From assembly GCF_036345155.1 (NCBI RefSeq), contig NZ_CP107772.1, positions 7,006,001-7,070,000 on the forward strand: a DNA stretch of 64,000 nucleotides, in the 5' to 3' direction. A model generated the notes under the pieces. The model saw nothing but the letters and a program-made list of their open reading frames with translations. It was not told the DNA's origin and made no database searches. This DNA comes from Streptomyces sp. NBC_00582 (GTDB lineage Bacteria; Actinomycetota; Actinomycetes; Streptomycetales; Streptomycetaceae). The position numbers were made by a program, and so were the translations under genes. This document shows, piece by piece, positions 1 to 7,670 of this stretch; within the stretch, counting starts at the first letter, position 1, and each line of letters starts with the position of its first letter.

Positions 1-797
1 TGATGCGGGTGGATCGGGTCGATACCTGCCTCGGCGCACCGCCGCTTGAGCATCTTCCCCACGCCCCAGACGGTGAGGCGATGCCCCTTCCCGCGATCTG
101 CCCACCACAGCCACATGTCCTCGTCGAGCGGCTTGCCCTTGTGCTTCGCGGCCGCCCGCATGTACCGGTCGAGAGCGGTCGCCGTAGCCCGGCCGAACGG
201 CACCGACCGCCACTTGTCCATCTTGCCGAGGACGCGCAGCACCATGAGGTCGAGGTCGAGGTCGCCGACCCGACGCTCGGTCAGTTCGGACAGCCGCACA
301 CCCGTGTCGAGGAACAGCATCAGGATCGCCGTGTCCCGCCGGTCGGCGTACGTCTTGCCCTTGCACGTCTTGAACAGCTTCACGAGGTCGGCCTCGGAGA
401 TGACGGGCACCTCGGTCTCGGTGACCGTCGGCGGTTTCATCGTGCGCATGGGCGTGCGCGTGATCTCTTCCTCGTTCTCCAGCCAGTTGAAAAATGTTTT
501 CAACGCGCGGAAGTGTTGGTTCGCGTTCGAGGCGGACGTTCGCTTGATCGTGGCGGCGATGTACGCCTGCACGTGCTCGCGGTGCACCTCGTCGAGGTCG
601 GTCGGCGCGGGCCGGCCGGGCGTGCCGTCCTCGCCGTCGACCGGCTGATAGCCGTCGTCCTGGTCGAGCAGGAACCGGGCGAACTGTTTAACCGCGTTTC
701 CGTAGATTCGCAGCGTGTTGTCGCTCTTGTTCTCGGACTTGAGGGCGCGCAGCCATGAGGCAGCCATGGGCCCGATGTTGTACCGCTCATCTGCCAT
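1..797 (-). CDS. Tyrosine recombinase (site-specific integrase), 3' end beyond window
   Basis: About 265 residues are visible, from ATG at 797 (RBS GTGGAGC just upstream) to the left edge. The N-terminal half looks like a SAM-like core-binding domain (ending near FNWLENEEEITRTPM). The catalytic domain follows, with the box I arginine in DTGVRLSELTERRV. The frame leaves the window at DPIHPH, where the box II HxxR motif normally begins, so the catalytic Tyr cannot be checked. AAA, TTT, GTT and TTG codons are more frequent than in neighbouring genes, which suggests acquired DNA. The gene points away from tRNA-Arg(TCT) at 910-982, so the enzyme probably integrates or excises an element using that tRNA; the element would extend to the left. 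Plasmid-type ICE or prophage cannot be told apart here. Confidence 0.9.
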   Translation of the reverse strand, partial: MADERYNIGPMAASWLRALKSENKSDNTLRIYGNAVKQFARFLLDQDDGYQPVDGEDGTPGRPAPTDLDEVHREHVQAYIAATIKRTSASNANQHFRALKTFFNWLENEEEITRTPMRTMKPPTVTETEVPVISEADLVKLFKTCKGKTYADRRDTAILMLFLDTGVRLSELTERRVGDLDLDLMVLRVLGKMDKWRSVPFGRATATALDRYMRAAAKHKGKPLDEDMWLWWADRGKGHRLTVWGVGKMLKRRCAEAGIDPIHPH

Positions 798-809
798 GCT
801 CCACTTTTA

Positions 810-827
810 TGCCCACGATCGTGGGCA
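810..827. promoter_or_regulatory. 18-bp perfect palindrome upstream of the integrase
   Basis: TGCCCACGATCGTGGGCA is a perfect 18-bp inverted repeat, centred on the GATC at 817-820. It ends 12 bp before the integrase ATG (797) and directly abuts its ribosome-binding region. This is a typical position for the operator of a dimeric repressor that keeps an integrase silent. The cognate regulator is not in the window. The operator role is inferred from position and symmetry only. Confidence 0.5.
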
Positions 828-877
828 GTCAAGGCGCTTGGCCTATTAGCGATGTGCACGGATCGGAAAACAAAGAA

Positions 878-897
878 GACCAGCGTTTCCGCTGGTC
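878..897 (-). terminator. Rho-independent terminator of tRNA-Arg
   Basis: On the minus strand an 8-bp stem (GACCAGCG/CGCTGGTC) closed by a GAAA tetraloop is followed by the T-rich run TTCTTTGTTTT. It starts 13 nt beyond the 3' end of the tRNA and reads in the same direction, so it should end the tRNA transcript. It also lies inside the interval where the element joins the chromosome. Confidence 0.75.
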
Positions 898-909
898 AGA
901 GGGTGTTTG

Positions 910-982
910 CGCCCCCGGCAGGACTCGAACCTGCGGCCAAGCGCTTAGAAGGCGCCTGCTCTATCCACTGAGCTACGGGGGC
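910..982 (-). tRNA. tRNA-Arg (anticodon TCT)
   Basis: A 73-nt cloverleaf can be folded on the minus strand. The acceptor stem is GCCCCCG (982-976) paired with CGGGGGC (917-911), with discriminator G at 910. The D arm is GCTC...GAGC, the anticodon loop is CTTCTAA giving TCT, and the T loop is TTCGAGT. The 3' CCA is not encoded, as is common in Streptomyces. The gene is intact, and its 3' end faces the integrase gene, the usual arrangement at a tRNA used as attB. Confidence 0.95.
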
Positions 983-1302
983 CGGTGGGGTGGCCTCGTA
1001 CGTGGTGCCCGGGTGTGGGGCGATCCGTGACGTTGCCGGGGACAAGGATAGGGCTCCCGGTTCCTTGTCCTGGTTGCTTCGCCTCCGTGGCTCAATGTGG
1101 AGGTTCGGTGAAGCGGTCCTGATAATCGCAGGCAGGTGCGAATCGTGCATCGCTTTTGGCGTCTCGCGACCCGGGTGTTGTGCACTCGTTATGCCTGGGC
1201 TGTGCCTGTGTCCCAGTCGTCCCCTCCGTCCCTTGTGTCCTATCGGCGCGCAGACATGCCTATATGCTTCATAAATCCCCTAAAATTGGGCATTCTTCGC
1301 AT
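983..1302. other. Intergenic region upstream of dynA
   Basis: About 320 bp between tRNA-Arg and dynA, with no supportable gene. The last 50 bp are unusually A+T-rich for this genome and contain TAAAAT at 1281-1286, a plausible -10 element that would give a very short leader before the GTG at 1303. No convincing -35 was seen. A nested inverted repeat (GCTTC...GAAGC enclosing CCTCC...GGAGG) lies near 1077-1116. Confidence 0.5.
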
Positions 1303-2910
1303 GTGGTGACCTTGGACGTACGGCCTCAGCTGCTCGACGCACTCTCCGCCCTGCGCGACCGTGTCGCCGCCGCACGCTTCCCGCTGCCCCTGGCGGGGGC
1401 GCCACGCGCGCGTGCCAACCGCGACGAACTGCTCGCCCAGCTCGACGACTATTTGGTGCCCCGTCTCAGACAGCCCGAAGCCCCACTGCTGGCCGTCGTG
1501 GGCGGCTCCACCGGCGCGGGCAAGTCGACCCTCGTCAACTCCCTCGTGGGACGGCGCGTCAGCGAGGCGGGCGTGCTGCGGCCGACGACCCGGACCCCGG
1601 TGCTGGTCTGCCATCCGGAGGACCATCACTGGTTCAGCGGTATGCGCGTCCTGCCCGGCCTCACCCGCGTGTGGGTACCCCACCAGGAGCCCACCGACGA
1701 CCTGTTGCCGCCCGGCGAGGACGGCCGGCGCGTCCTGCGCATCGAGACCGCCGAGAGCCTCCCGCCCGGCCTCGCCCTCCTCGACGCCCCCGACGTCGAC
1801 TCCCTCATCGCCGACAACCGCGTCCTCGCCGCCGAACTGCTCTGCGCCGCCGACATCTGGGTGATGGTCACCACGGCCGCCCGCTACGCCGACGCCGTCC
1901 CCTGGCATCTGCTGCGCACCGCCAAGGAGTACGACGTCACCCTCGTCACCGTCCTGGACCGCGTGCCCCACCAGGTCGTCGCCGAGGTGTCCCGGCAGTA
2001 CGGCGCCCTGCTCACCAAGGCCGGCCTCGGCGACGTGCCCCGCTTCACCGTCCCCGAACTCCCCGAGTCCGCCTGGGGCGGCGGCCTGCTCCCGGCGACC
2101 GCCGTGGCCCCGCTGCGGACCTGGCTCGTCCACCACGCCCAGGACCCCGGCGCCCGCCACCACGCCCTCGCCCGCACCGCGCACGGCGTCCTCGACTCCC
2201 TCAAGTCCCGGATGCCCGAGCTCGCCGGTGCCGCCGCCGCACAGTACGCGGCCGCCCTGCGGCTCACCACGGCGGTCGAGAAGGCGTACGACAGCGAGTA
2301 CGCGCGCGTGCGGGGCCGGCTGCAGAACGGCGCCGTCCTCGCCGGGGACGCCCTCAAGCGCTGGCGGGCCTTCCCCCTGGACTGCACCGCGGGCGAACTC
2401 CTCGACGCCCTCTCGGGGAGCCTGGCCGCCCTCCTGCTGTGCGCCGTCACCGCCGCCGACGAACGCGTCGACGAGGCCTGGCGCCGCGAACCCGCCTCCG
2501 CCGCACCGACCCTGACCGACGCCGAGTCCACCCCGGAACACGCCGAGCACCGCATCGGGATGGCCGTACGACGGTGGCGGCGCGAGCTCGAGGAGTACGC
2601 CGAGGACGAAGTGCGCGCCCTGGAACGCGGAGCCGCACCCGACCCCGAGGCGGTCGCCGCCCTCGTCGCCACCGCCCTGCTCGGCGGCCGCCGGGCCCGC
2701 ACCGCCGGCGAGGGCCTCGCCGAACGGCTCGGCGCCCACGGCGCGCTGCGCCTGCGCGACCGCGGCGGACGGCTGCTCACCGAACACCTCGACCGCGTCC
2801 TGCACACCGAACGCGAGCGCCGCCTCGCCCCCCTCGACGGACTCGACGTCCACGCCGAGCCCCAGGCCGAACTCATCGCCGCGCTGTCCGTACTGCAGAA
2901 GGAGAGGTGA
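1303..2910 (+). CDS. dynA: Dynamin-like GTPase DynA
   Basis: A large GTPase of 535 residues from GTG 1303 (a second GTG follows at 1306). The P-loop [10 protein letters not shown] is at about residues 67-76, followed by a switch region rich in T/P ([10 protein letters not shown]), the DxxD-like LLDAPDVDS motif, and a long mainly helical C-terminal half. No membrane segment is evident. Family knowledge: in Streptomyces DynA and DynB are bacterial dynamins that act together at sporulation septa, DynB being the membrane-embedded partner. The next gene encodes just such a partner 3 bp downstream, and ssbB follows. The assignment to DynA rests on this architecture and context, not on a database match. 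Confidence 0.75.
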   Translation: MVTLDVRPQLLDALSALRDRVAAARFPLPLAGAPRARANRDELLAQLDDYLVPRLRQPEAPLLAVVGGSTGAGKSTLVNSLVGRRVSEAGVLRPTTRTPVLVCHPEDHHWFSGMRVLPGLTRVWVPHQEPTDDLLPPGEDGRRVLRIETAESLPPGLALLDAPDVDSLIADNRVLAAELLCAADIWVMVTTAARYADAVPWHLLRTAKEYDVTLVTVLDRVPHQVVAEVSRQYGALLTKAGLGDVPRFTVPELPESAWGGGLLPATAVAPLRTWLVHHAQDPGARHHALARTAHGVLDSLKSRMPELAGAAAAQYAAALRLTTAVEKAYDSEYARVRGRLQNGAVLAGDALKRWRAFPLDCTAGELLDALSGSLAALLLCAVTAADERVDEAWRREPASAAPTLTDAESTPEHAEHRIGMAVRRWRRELEEYAEDEVRALERGAAPDPEAVAALVATALLGGRRARTAGEGLAERLGAHGALRLRDRGGRLLTEHLDRVLHTERERRLAPLDGLDVHAEPQAELIAALSVLQKER

Positions 2911-2913
2911 CCG

Positions 2914-5175
2914 GTGACCGCCGTCACGGACGAGGACCACACGGATCACACCGATCACACCGATCACTCGAACAACACAGTCAACACGGCGCGTGAGGGA
3001 ATCGGCGGCGGCGCGGAGAGCACGCGCCCGACGATGAAGGACGGGAAGGAAGTGGTCGGAGCGGCGGGAGGGACGGAAGCGACCGGAGGGACTGGAGCGG
3101 AGAAGGCGAAGGACGCTGCGGCCGGCCACGCGCGCGTGACGGGCCGCGCGGAACGGCGTTCGGAAGCCCGCGCCGGCCACCGTGCGGAGGCCCCGGCCCG
3201 TACGGAACGGCGTGCGGAAGCCCGTACCGAAGCCCGCGCGGAACGCCGTACGGAAGCTCGTACGGAGAACCGTACGGAGACCCGTACGGAGGCACGTGTG
3301 GAGCGCCCTGCTGAGGTCCGCGCGGACCGCCGTACGGAAAACCGCGCCGACCGCCGTCCGGAAAACCGCGCGGAACGCCGTCCGGCGAGCCGTATGGAAA
3401 ACCGCGCGGAACGCCGTACCGAAGCCCGCGCGGACGTCGTCGACGTCGGTGCCGATCCGCTCGGTGAAGCGGTCGGTGTGTGGGACGACGGGCTCATCGC
3501 ACGCCGGGTGAACGAGGATTCGGCCGGTGAGCAGGCCGCCGTGGTGGAGGTACGGACCGGTGGCGCCGGCGCGCCGGCCGCCGCCCGGCCCGTCTACGGC
3601 GGACCCCTGAGCTCCCGCCTCGACGCGCTGCGCGAACTCGTGGGCCTGTCCCGCACCCGCCTCGACAACAGGACGCTCGCCGAGGCCGGCCGGGTGCTCG
3701 ACGAGGCGGCGGCGCGGCGCAAGCTCTCCGGGCAGCACACCGTCGTCGCCCTCGCGGGCGCCACCGGCAGCGGCAAGTCGCAGTTGTTCAACACCCTCGC
3801 CGGCGTGCCCATCTCGGAGACCGGCGTACGGCGTCCGACGACCGCCGCGCCCATCGCGTGCAGTTGGAGCGACGGCGCCGCGAGCCTCATCGACCGCCTC
3901 GGCATCCCGGGCCGGCTGCGCCGACGGCCGGTGCAGAGCCCGGAGGCCGAGGAACAGCTGCGCGGACTCGTCCTGATCGACCTGCCCGACCACGACTCGG
4001 CGGCCGTACAGCACCGCGAACAGGTCGACCGCATCCTGAAACTCGTCGACGCGGTCGTCTGGGTCGTGGACCCCGAGAAGTACGCCGACGCCGTGCTCCA
4101 CGAGCGGTATCTGCGGCCCCTGGCGGGCCACGCCGAGGTGATGTTCATCGTCCTCAACCAGGTCGACCGGCTGCCCGGCGAGGCCGCCGAACTGGTCCTC
4201 GACGATCTGCGCCGGCTCCTCGACGAGGACGGCATCGCCCTCGGCGAGTACGGCGAACCGGGCGCCACCGTCCTCGCGATGTCCGCGCTCACCGGGGACG
4301 GGGTCGGTGAACTGCGCGAGCTGCTCGGGCAGTTCGTCAAGGAGCGCGGCGCGGCGGGCCGTCGGGTCTCGGCCGACGTGGACGCCGCCGCGGCCGGGCT
4401 GCGGCCGGTCTACGTCACCGGGCAGCGCACCGGGCTCAGCGAGGAGGCGCGGGAGGAGTTCGCCGACCGGCTCGCGGACGCGGTGGGCGCCACCGCTGCG
4501 GGCGAGGCCGCCGAACGCGCCTGGCTGCGCAACGCGGGCCGCGCGTGCGGGACGCCGTGGCTGCGGTTGTGGCGGTGGTGCCAGGGCGAGGTGGACCCGT
4601 TCACCGGCCGGTTCCCGGCCCGTACCCAGGCCGACGAGGAGGCCACGGCCCGTCAGCGCGTCGAACAGGCGGTGCGCACGGTGTCCGAACGGGCCTCCGG
4701 CGGGCTCCCCGCGCCCTGGGCGCAAGCGGTGCGCGAGGCCGCCGTACGGGGCTCCCAGGGGCTGCCGGAGGCGCTGGACGAGCTGGCCGCACGGGCCGGA
4801 CTGCCGCCGGGGCGGCCCCCGCGGCCGGGCTGGTGGCCGGTGGCCGTGCTGGCGCAGGCGGCCATGACACTCCTTCAGGTCGTCGGCGGGCTCTGGCTGG
4901 TGGGGCAGATCGTCGGGGTCATGGACCCGAACCTGGGCGTGCCGGTGCTGCTGATGGTGTCCGGGATCGTCGGCGGACCGCTCGTGGAGTGGAGCTGCCG
5001 CATGGCGGCCAGGGGACCGGCCCGACGGTACGGGCAGGACGCCGAACGCCGTCTGCGGGAGGCCGCCGCCGGCTGCGGCCGGGCCCGGGTCCTGGATCCC
5101 CTGGCGGCGGAGCTGCTGCGGTACCGGGAGGTACGGGAGCAGTACGGGAAGGTGGTGGGGGCGGGGGTGCGCTGA
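2914..5175 (+). CDS. dynB: Dynamin-like GTPase DynB, membrane-anchored
   Basis: 753 residues from GTG 2914, with RBS GGAGAGG overlapping the end of dynA. The N-terminus has a His/Asp run (DHTDHTDHTDH, residues 8-18). It is followed by an Arg/Glu-rich tetrapeptide repeat (residues 97-172) that precedes the GTPase domain with P-loop GATGSGKSQ near 281-289 and VLIDLPDHDS as the G3-like segment. NQVD near 412 fits G4. Two adjacent hydrophobic segments near residues 648-692 would form a membrane hairpin, as expected for DynB. Tight coupling to dynA implies one transcript and a joint complex stabilising FtsZ rings during sporulation septation (role known for the family; identity here inferred). Confidence 0.75.
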   Translation: MTAVTDEDHTDHTDHTDHSNNTVNTAREGIGGGAESTRPTMKDGKEVVGAAGGTEATGGTGAEKAKDAAAGHARVTGRAERRSEARAGHRAEAPARTERRAEARTEARAERRTEARTENRTETRTEARVERPAEVRADRRTENRADRRPENRAERRPASRMENRAERRTEARADVVDVGADPLGEAVGVWDDGLIARRVNEDSAGEQAAVVEVRTGGAGAPAAARPVYGGPLSSRLDALRELVGLSRTRLDNRTLAEAGRVLDEAAARRKLSGQHTVVALAGATGSGKSQLFNTLAGVPISETGVRRPTTAAPIACSWSDGAASLIDRLGIPGRLRRRPVQSPEAEEQLRGLVLIDLPDHDSAAVQHREQVDRILKLVDAVVWVVDPEKYADAVLHERYLRPLAGHAEVMFIVLNQVDRLPGEAAELVLDDLRRLLDEDGIALGEYGEPGATVLAMSALTGDGVGELRELLGQFVKERGAAGRRVSADVDAAAAGLRPVYVTGQRTGLSEEAREEFADRLADAVGATAAGEAAERAWLRNAGRACGTPWLRLWRWCQGEVDPFTGRFPARTQADEEATARQRVEQAVRTVSERASGGLPAPWAQAVREAAVRGSQGLPEALDELAARAGLPPGRPPRPGWWPVAVLAQAAMTLLQVVGGLWLVGQIVGVMDPNLGVPVLLMVSGIVGGPLVEWSCRMAARGPARRYGQDAERRLREAAAGCGRARVLDPLAAELLRYREVREQYGKVVGAGVR
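3202..3429 (+). repeat. 12-bp in-frame repeat encoding 19 xExR tetrapeptides in dynB
   Basis: Residues 97-172 of DynB consist of nineteen consecutive tetrapeptides with acidic residue second and Arg last: TERR, AEAR, TEAR, AERR, TEAR, TENR and so on, to TEAR. At DNA level each is 12 bp, often cgtacggaagcc-like. Regular i/i+4 Glu-Arg spacing is the hallmark of ER/K single alpha-helices, so this may be a rigid, highly charged spacer in front of the GTPase domain. A few units are degenerate (VERP, PASR). Confidence 0.8.
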
Positions 5176-5249
5176 CGCGGAGCAGGGTGGGCCGGGTGGG
5201 GGAGTGGTCCACCGGTGGATCACGGGGCTCACTCGTCCGGGTGGCGGAG

Positions 5250-5258
5250 TTGTCCACA
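5250..5258 (+). promoter_or_regulatory. DnaA box TTGTCCACA upstream of ssbB
   Basis: The nonamer TTGTCCACA is identical to the preferred Streptomyces DnaA box. It lies in the 225-bp gap between dynB and ssbB, about 145 bp before the ssbB start. A 12-bp palindrome (TCCACCGGTGGA) containing a box-like TCCACC lies about 40 bp upstream. A single box can occur by chance, so regulation by DnaA is only a possibility. Confidence 0.45.
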
Positions 5259-5400
5259 GGCGGGCGGTGGTCCCCAGGGCCCGGCGGGCCCGGACCGGCG
5301 GAGGCAGTCTGGCTCTGCGGCGATCGCGAGGGAGGCGGTCGGCGCGGCGACCGCAGCCGTACGGGACGAGCCCGTACGCGTGTCCGGAAGGAGTCCGACG

Positions 5401-5883
5401 ATGAACGAGACGATCGTGTGCGCGGTGGGAAACGTGGCGACGCAGCCGGTCTACCGGGAGCTGGCGGCGGGACCGTCGGCGAGGTTCAGGCTGGCGGTGA
5501 CCTCGCGCTACTGGGACCGGGAGAAGGGCATCTGGACCGACGGGCACACCAACTTCTTCACGGTGTGGGCCAATCGGCAGCTGGCCGTCAACGCGGCGGC
5601 CTCGCTGAACGTCGGCGAGCCGGTGATCGTGCAGGGCCGGCTCAAGGTGCGCACGGAGACCCGGGAGGGGCAGCAGAACTGGACCTCGGCCGACATCGAC
5701 GCGGTGTCGATCGGCCACGACATCGCGCGCGGCACCTCGGCGTTCCGGCGCTCGACCAGGCCCGAGCCGGTCACCTTGGGCGCGCCCGCGCAGCCAGAGC
5801 CCGACTGGGCGACCCCCGTCCCGGCGGCTGACTCGGCCGAGCCGGAGCCCCAACCGCCGCGTGAGCCGGTAGCGGTGACGTGA
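5401..5883 (+). CDS. ssbB: Single-stranded DNA-binding protein SsbB
   Basis: 160 residues from ATG 5401, preceded by GGAAGGAG. The N-terminal 110 residues form an OB-fold of the SSB family (ETIVCAVGNVATQPVYRE, FFTVWANRQLAVN, VIVQGRLKVRT). The tail is Pro/Glu-rich and ends PREPVAVT. The acidic DDDIPF-type tip that recruits replication proteins in SsbA is missing, as expected for the paralogue SsbB, which in Streptomyces supports chromosome segregation in sporulating hyphae rather than replication. The position directly after dynAB groups septation and nucleoid-handling genes. It binds ssDNA in the cytoplasm. Confidence 0.85.
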   Translation: MNETIVCAVGNVATQPVYRELAAGPSARFRLAVTSRYWDREKGIWTDGHTNFFTVWANRQLAVNAAASLNVGEPVIVQGRLKVRTETREGQQNWTSADIDAVSIGHDIARGTSAFRRSTRPEPVTLGAPAQPEPDWATPVPAADSAEPEPQPPREPVAVT

Positions 5884-5920
5884 CGTCGGATCGTGTCGTG
5901 TCCTGACCTGACCGGTGGGC

Positions 5921-5988
5921 GGCTTATCGGCGGATCCATCCTATCCATCCGATCCATCCGGCTTGCCCGGCGGATTTGCCGATAAGCC
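5921..5988. repeat. Inverted repeat with two GCCGATAA elements
   Basis: GGCTTATCGGC (5921-5931) and GCCGATAAGCC (5978-5988) form a perfect 11-bp inverted repeat around a 46-bp centre that holds several ATCCATCC units. Each arm contains GCCGATAA, the -10 sequence described for the sporulation sigma factor WhiG, in opposite orientations. No TAAA -35 is found 15-16 bp upstream of either copy. The element could equally be a cruciform/terminator after ssbB or an operator of the surface-protein gene that follows. Confidence 0.4.
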
Positions 5989-6177
5989 CTGGTCACGGCC
6001 CGGCTGTTGACGATCTTGGGGATAACGATTCCGAGTCGGATCGTCCAACCGACGACAGGACCGGGAAACCGGGTGCGCGGGCGTCTCTAGGATGCCGATC
6101 GTGGCTCAGGGGGCTCCTGATTCCGCCGGCGGGACCGTACGCCCGCGTCAACGAGTCCTGCTCGAAGGGGAAATGCG

Positions 6178-7587
6178 TTGATTTCTTCGTTCACCGCGCC
6201 GTCCGCGCGTCGGCGGGGTGCCGCCCGCCTCGCCGCGTCGACGCTGGTCTGCGGACTCGTCGCCGCCGCCGGCCTGATCGCCTCCGCGGGCCCGGCCGCC
6301 GCCGATGAGGCCCCGCAGACCCAGGGCGGAGCAACCGCCACCATGGGCGGCCTCAAGACGTACGGCGCCGCCGTGCTCCACGACGACAGCGGGGACCAGG
6401 AGATCTCGGCGGGCCTGTTCGAGATGTCCGTCGACGGCGGCGGCACCCTGCAGACCTACTGCGTCGACCTGCACAACCCCACCCAGCGGGACGCCAAGTA
6501 CCACGAGACGCCGTGGAGCGGCACCTCGCTGGACGCCAACGACGACGCGGGCCGGATCCGCTGGATCCTGCAGAACTCCTACCCGCAGGTCAACGACCTT
6601 GCCTCGCTGGCGGCGAAGGCCGGGATCACCGGCGGCCTCACCGAACAGGACGCGGCGGCCGGCACCCAGGTGGCGATCTGGCGCTCCTCGGACGACGCGG
6701 ACGTCGACGCCGTCGACCCGCAGGCCGAGCAGCTAGCGGACTACCTGCACAAGGCCGCCCGTGACGTGACCGAGCCGGCGGCGTCCCTGACGCTCGACGC
6801 GCCGGCCGTCTCCGGTCACCCCGGCGAGCGGATCGGACCGGTGACGGTGCACACCGACGCGAGCGCGGTGACGGTGACGCCGCCGCTGGACGCCGGGACC
6901 ACCGGGGTGCGGATCGTCGGCAAGGACGGTGAGCCGGTCACCACCGCGCGGGACGGCAGCGAGCTGTTCTTCGACGTCCCCGCCGACGCCGGGCCCGGCT
7001 CCGCCGAACTGACGGTGCAGGCGTCCACGACCATCCCCGTCGGCCGCGCCTTCACCTCGGAGAGCCGCAGCCAGACGCAGATCCTGGCCGGCTCCAGTGA
7101 GTCGACCGTGTCGGCGACGGCGAGCGCGACCTGGGCGGAGCAGGGTGCCGTACCGGCCCTGTCGGCGGCGAAGAACTGCGCCAGGGGTGGCGTGGACATC
7201 ACCGTGGCCAACCAGGGCGACGAGGCCTTCACCTTCGAACTGATGGGCGCCGGGCACAGTATCCCGGCGGGCACGTCCCGGACGGTGACCATCCCGCTGC
7301 AGGAGGACCAGCCCTACGACTTCACGATCACCGGCCTCCAGGGCGCCGAGACCCGCTTCACCGGCCTGCTGGACTGCCAGACCCAGACCGCGGAGACCTC
7401 GAACCTGACCACGCAGACCCTCAGCGACCCCAGCCCGGCCACCGTCGGCGGCACCACCGCCACCGACACCGACCTCGCCGAGACGGGCGGCTCCAGCGCC
7501 ACCCCGATCATCGCGGGCACGGCCATCGGCCTGGTGGTGATCGGCGGAGCGGCCCTGCTGCTGGTGGGCCGCAAGGAGAACGGCTGA
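6178..7587 (+). CDS. Sortase-anchored thioester-domain (TQXA) surface protein
   Basis: 469 residues from TTG 6178 (RBS AAGGGGAA; no ATG or GTG fits the frame). A signal peptide ends near AAADEAP (about residue 43). The TQXA domain shows TYCVDL with Cys95 and TQVAIW with Gln164, the pair that forms an internal Cys-Gln thioester in this family and can bind targets covalently. A middle Thr/Ser-rich beta region and a second conserved segment follow. The C-terminus has the sorting signal LAETG (433-437), a hydrophobic helix and a positively charged tail (GRKENG), matching the LAxTG preference of Streptomyces class E sortases. The mature protein should be peptidoglycan-linked. The binding target is unknown. 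Confidence 0.85.
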   Translation: MISSFTAPSARRRGAARLAASTLVCGLVAAAGLIASAGPAAADEAPQTQGGATATMGGLKTYGAAVLHDDSGDQEISAGLFEMSVDGGGTLQTYCVDLHNPTQRDAKYHETPWSGTSLDANDDAGRIRWILQNSYPQVNDLASLAAKAGITGGLTEQDAAAGTQVAIWRSSDDADVDAVDPQAEQLADYLHKAARDVTEPAASLTLDAPAVSGHPGERIGPVTVHTDASAVTVTPPLDAGTTGVRIVGKDGEPVTTARDGSELFFDVPADAGPGSAELTVQASTTIPVGRAFTSESRSQTQILAGSSESTVSATASATWAEQGAVPALSAAKNCARGGVDITVANQGDEAFTFELMGAGHSIPAGTSRTVTIPLQEDQPYDFTITGLQGAETRFTGLLDCQTQTAETSNLTTQTLSDPSPATVGGTTATDTDLAETGGSSATPIIAGTAIGLVVIGGAALLLVGRKENG

Positions 7588-7670
7588 GGAACCGCTGAGG
7601 GACCACTCACGCAACGGGGCGACAGACCTCTCCGCGCAACCCTCGTCGCGGGCTTACCGTCCTAACCGCC

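Noticed and set aside
1070..1165. tRNA-like stretch (CTGATAA loop and GTGCGAATC T-loop-like sequence) before dynA
   Set aside because: Acceptor and anticodon stems cannot be paired; only short accidental resemblances remain. Not annotated as a tRNA or tRNA remnant.
983..1302. Upstream extension of dynA to ATG 1156
   Set aside because: The extra 49 residues are Cys/Pro-rich and unlike GTPase N-termini. GTG 1303 begins the conserved [19 protein letters not shown] segment after an A+T-rich promoter-like stretch.
1240..5853. Minus-strand open frame of about 1,537 codons opposite dynA-dynB
   Set aside because: High G+C leaves the antisense frame without stops. It lacks domain-like sequence, and the + strand carries two recognisable GTPases and ssbB.
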